Assembly: GCF_934190855.1 (NCBI RefSeq) | Contig: NZ_CAKPTN010000104.1 | Span: 1 to 5,532 of the forward strand | Direction: 5' to 3' | From: an uncultured Veillonella sp. | GTDB taxonomy: Bacteria > Bacillota > Negativicutes > Veillonellales > Veillonellaceae | Length of the DNA: 5,532 bases | Part shown: positions 5,341 through 5,532 of the stretch, piece after piece | How positions within the stretch are numbered: the stretch's first letter is position 1 | Layout: every line of letters begins with the position of its first letter | The notes under the pieces: model-generated | The model's input: the letters and a program-made list of their open reading frames with translations, nothing else | Databases searched by the model: none | What the model was told of the DNA's origin: nothing | Program-made: the position numbers and the translations under genes

Positions 5341-5532
5341 TTATAAAAAGAAGAAATCATTTTGTTCTGTAAAAGCTTGAACCGGAATAGAAAGACCGGT
5401 TCCGATTAAATAGTCTCGCAAGCCATCAGCTACAATAGACTCTGTACCAAAATGCCCTGCATCAACTACAAGGATGCCTAATTCCTTAGCCATTTGGGCC
5501 TCATGATACTTCACATCACCTGTAATGTATGC
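5341..5532 (-). CDS. Nif3-like dinuclear metal centre protein, C-terminal part (5' end off window)
   Basis: The last 63 codons of a DUF34/Nif3 (YqfO-like) family protein are visible, ending in TAA at 5343-5341. The family forms a conserved cytoplasmic hexamer with a two-metal site; members have been annotated as GTP cyclohydrolase 1 type 2, but the general role is uncertain. The typical C-terminal block is present: YITGDVKYHEAQMAKE followed by VVDAGHFGTE, with H10, H27 and E31 of the visible part being the conserved, likely metal-related residues. It ends QNDFFFL. The N-terminal half, and any internal insert domain, lie outside the window, so no full-length comparison is possible. It is 47 nt from the rnpB 5' end on the same strand and has no clear terminator, so some read-through into rnpB is possible. 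Confidence 0.9.
   Translation of the reverse strand, partial: AYITGDVKYHEAQMAKELGILVVDAGHFGTESIVADGLRDYLIGTGLSIPVQAFTEQNDFFFL

Noticed and set aside
5379..5402. 7-bp inverted repeat GAACCGG/CCGGTTC near the end of the Nif3-like gene
   Set aside because: It lies within well-conserved coding sequence, has a 10-nt loop and no U-run, so there is no support for a terminator or regulatory role.

Overview
The window is a low-GC bacterial segment in which every supported gene lies on the minus strand. It reads most like a member of the Negativicutes such as Veillonella. The clues are AT-rich codon use, strong AGGAGG-type Shine-Dalgarno sites, an A-type-looking RNase P RNA, and a membrane-bound uptake [NiFe]-hydrogenase operon in an otherwise Firmicutes-like neighbourhood. 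The genus is inferred from general resemblance, not from a search.

In transcription order (right to left) the layout is as follows. (1) 5532-5341: the last 63 codons of a Nif3-like/DUF34 dinuclear metal protein. (2) 5293-4941: RNase P RNA (rnpB), closed by a perfect 8-bp P1 helix. (3) 4879-4550: a small thioredoxin with an unusual WCEPC active site, followed by a perfect 14-bp intrinsic terminator at 4505-4465. (4) 4464-4275: a regulatory region with an extended -10 promoter and palindromes of the TGAT-N4-ATCA (CRP/FNR-like) type. (5) 4274-1: a tightly packed hydrogenase operon. It holds hyaA (small subunit with Tat signal and C-terminal anchor), hyaB (large NiFe subunit), hyaC (di-heme cytochrome b anchor) and a HyaD/HybD-type maturation endopeptidase that runs off the left edge.

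The four operon genes form one functional unit. The endopeptidase trims the C-terminus of HyaB after nickel insertion. The folded HyaA-HyaB dimer is exported by the Tat system on the signal of HyaA. HyaC receives electrons from H2 oxidation through the three FeS clusters of HyaA and passes them to membrane quinone. HyaA lacks the two extra cysteines of oxygen-tolerant enzymes, so this should be a standard, oxygen-sensitive uptake hydrogenase. That fits the FNR-like sites upstream.

No clearly new system is present. The points most worth a second look are the FNR-like sites before hyaA, a 31-nt near-perfect palindrome inside an N-terminal extension of the endopeptidase, the CEPC thioredoxin, the missing terminator between rnpB and the thioredoxin gene, and the hyaA start, which should be a GTG at 4274 and not the TTG 11 codons upstream.
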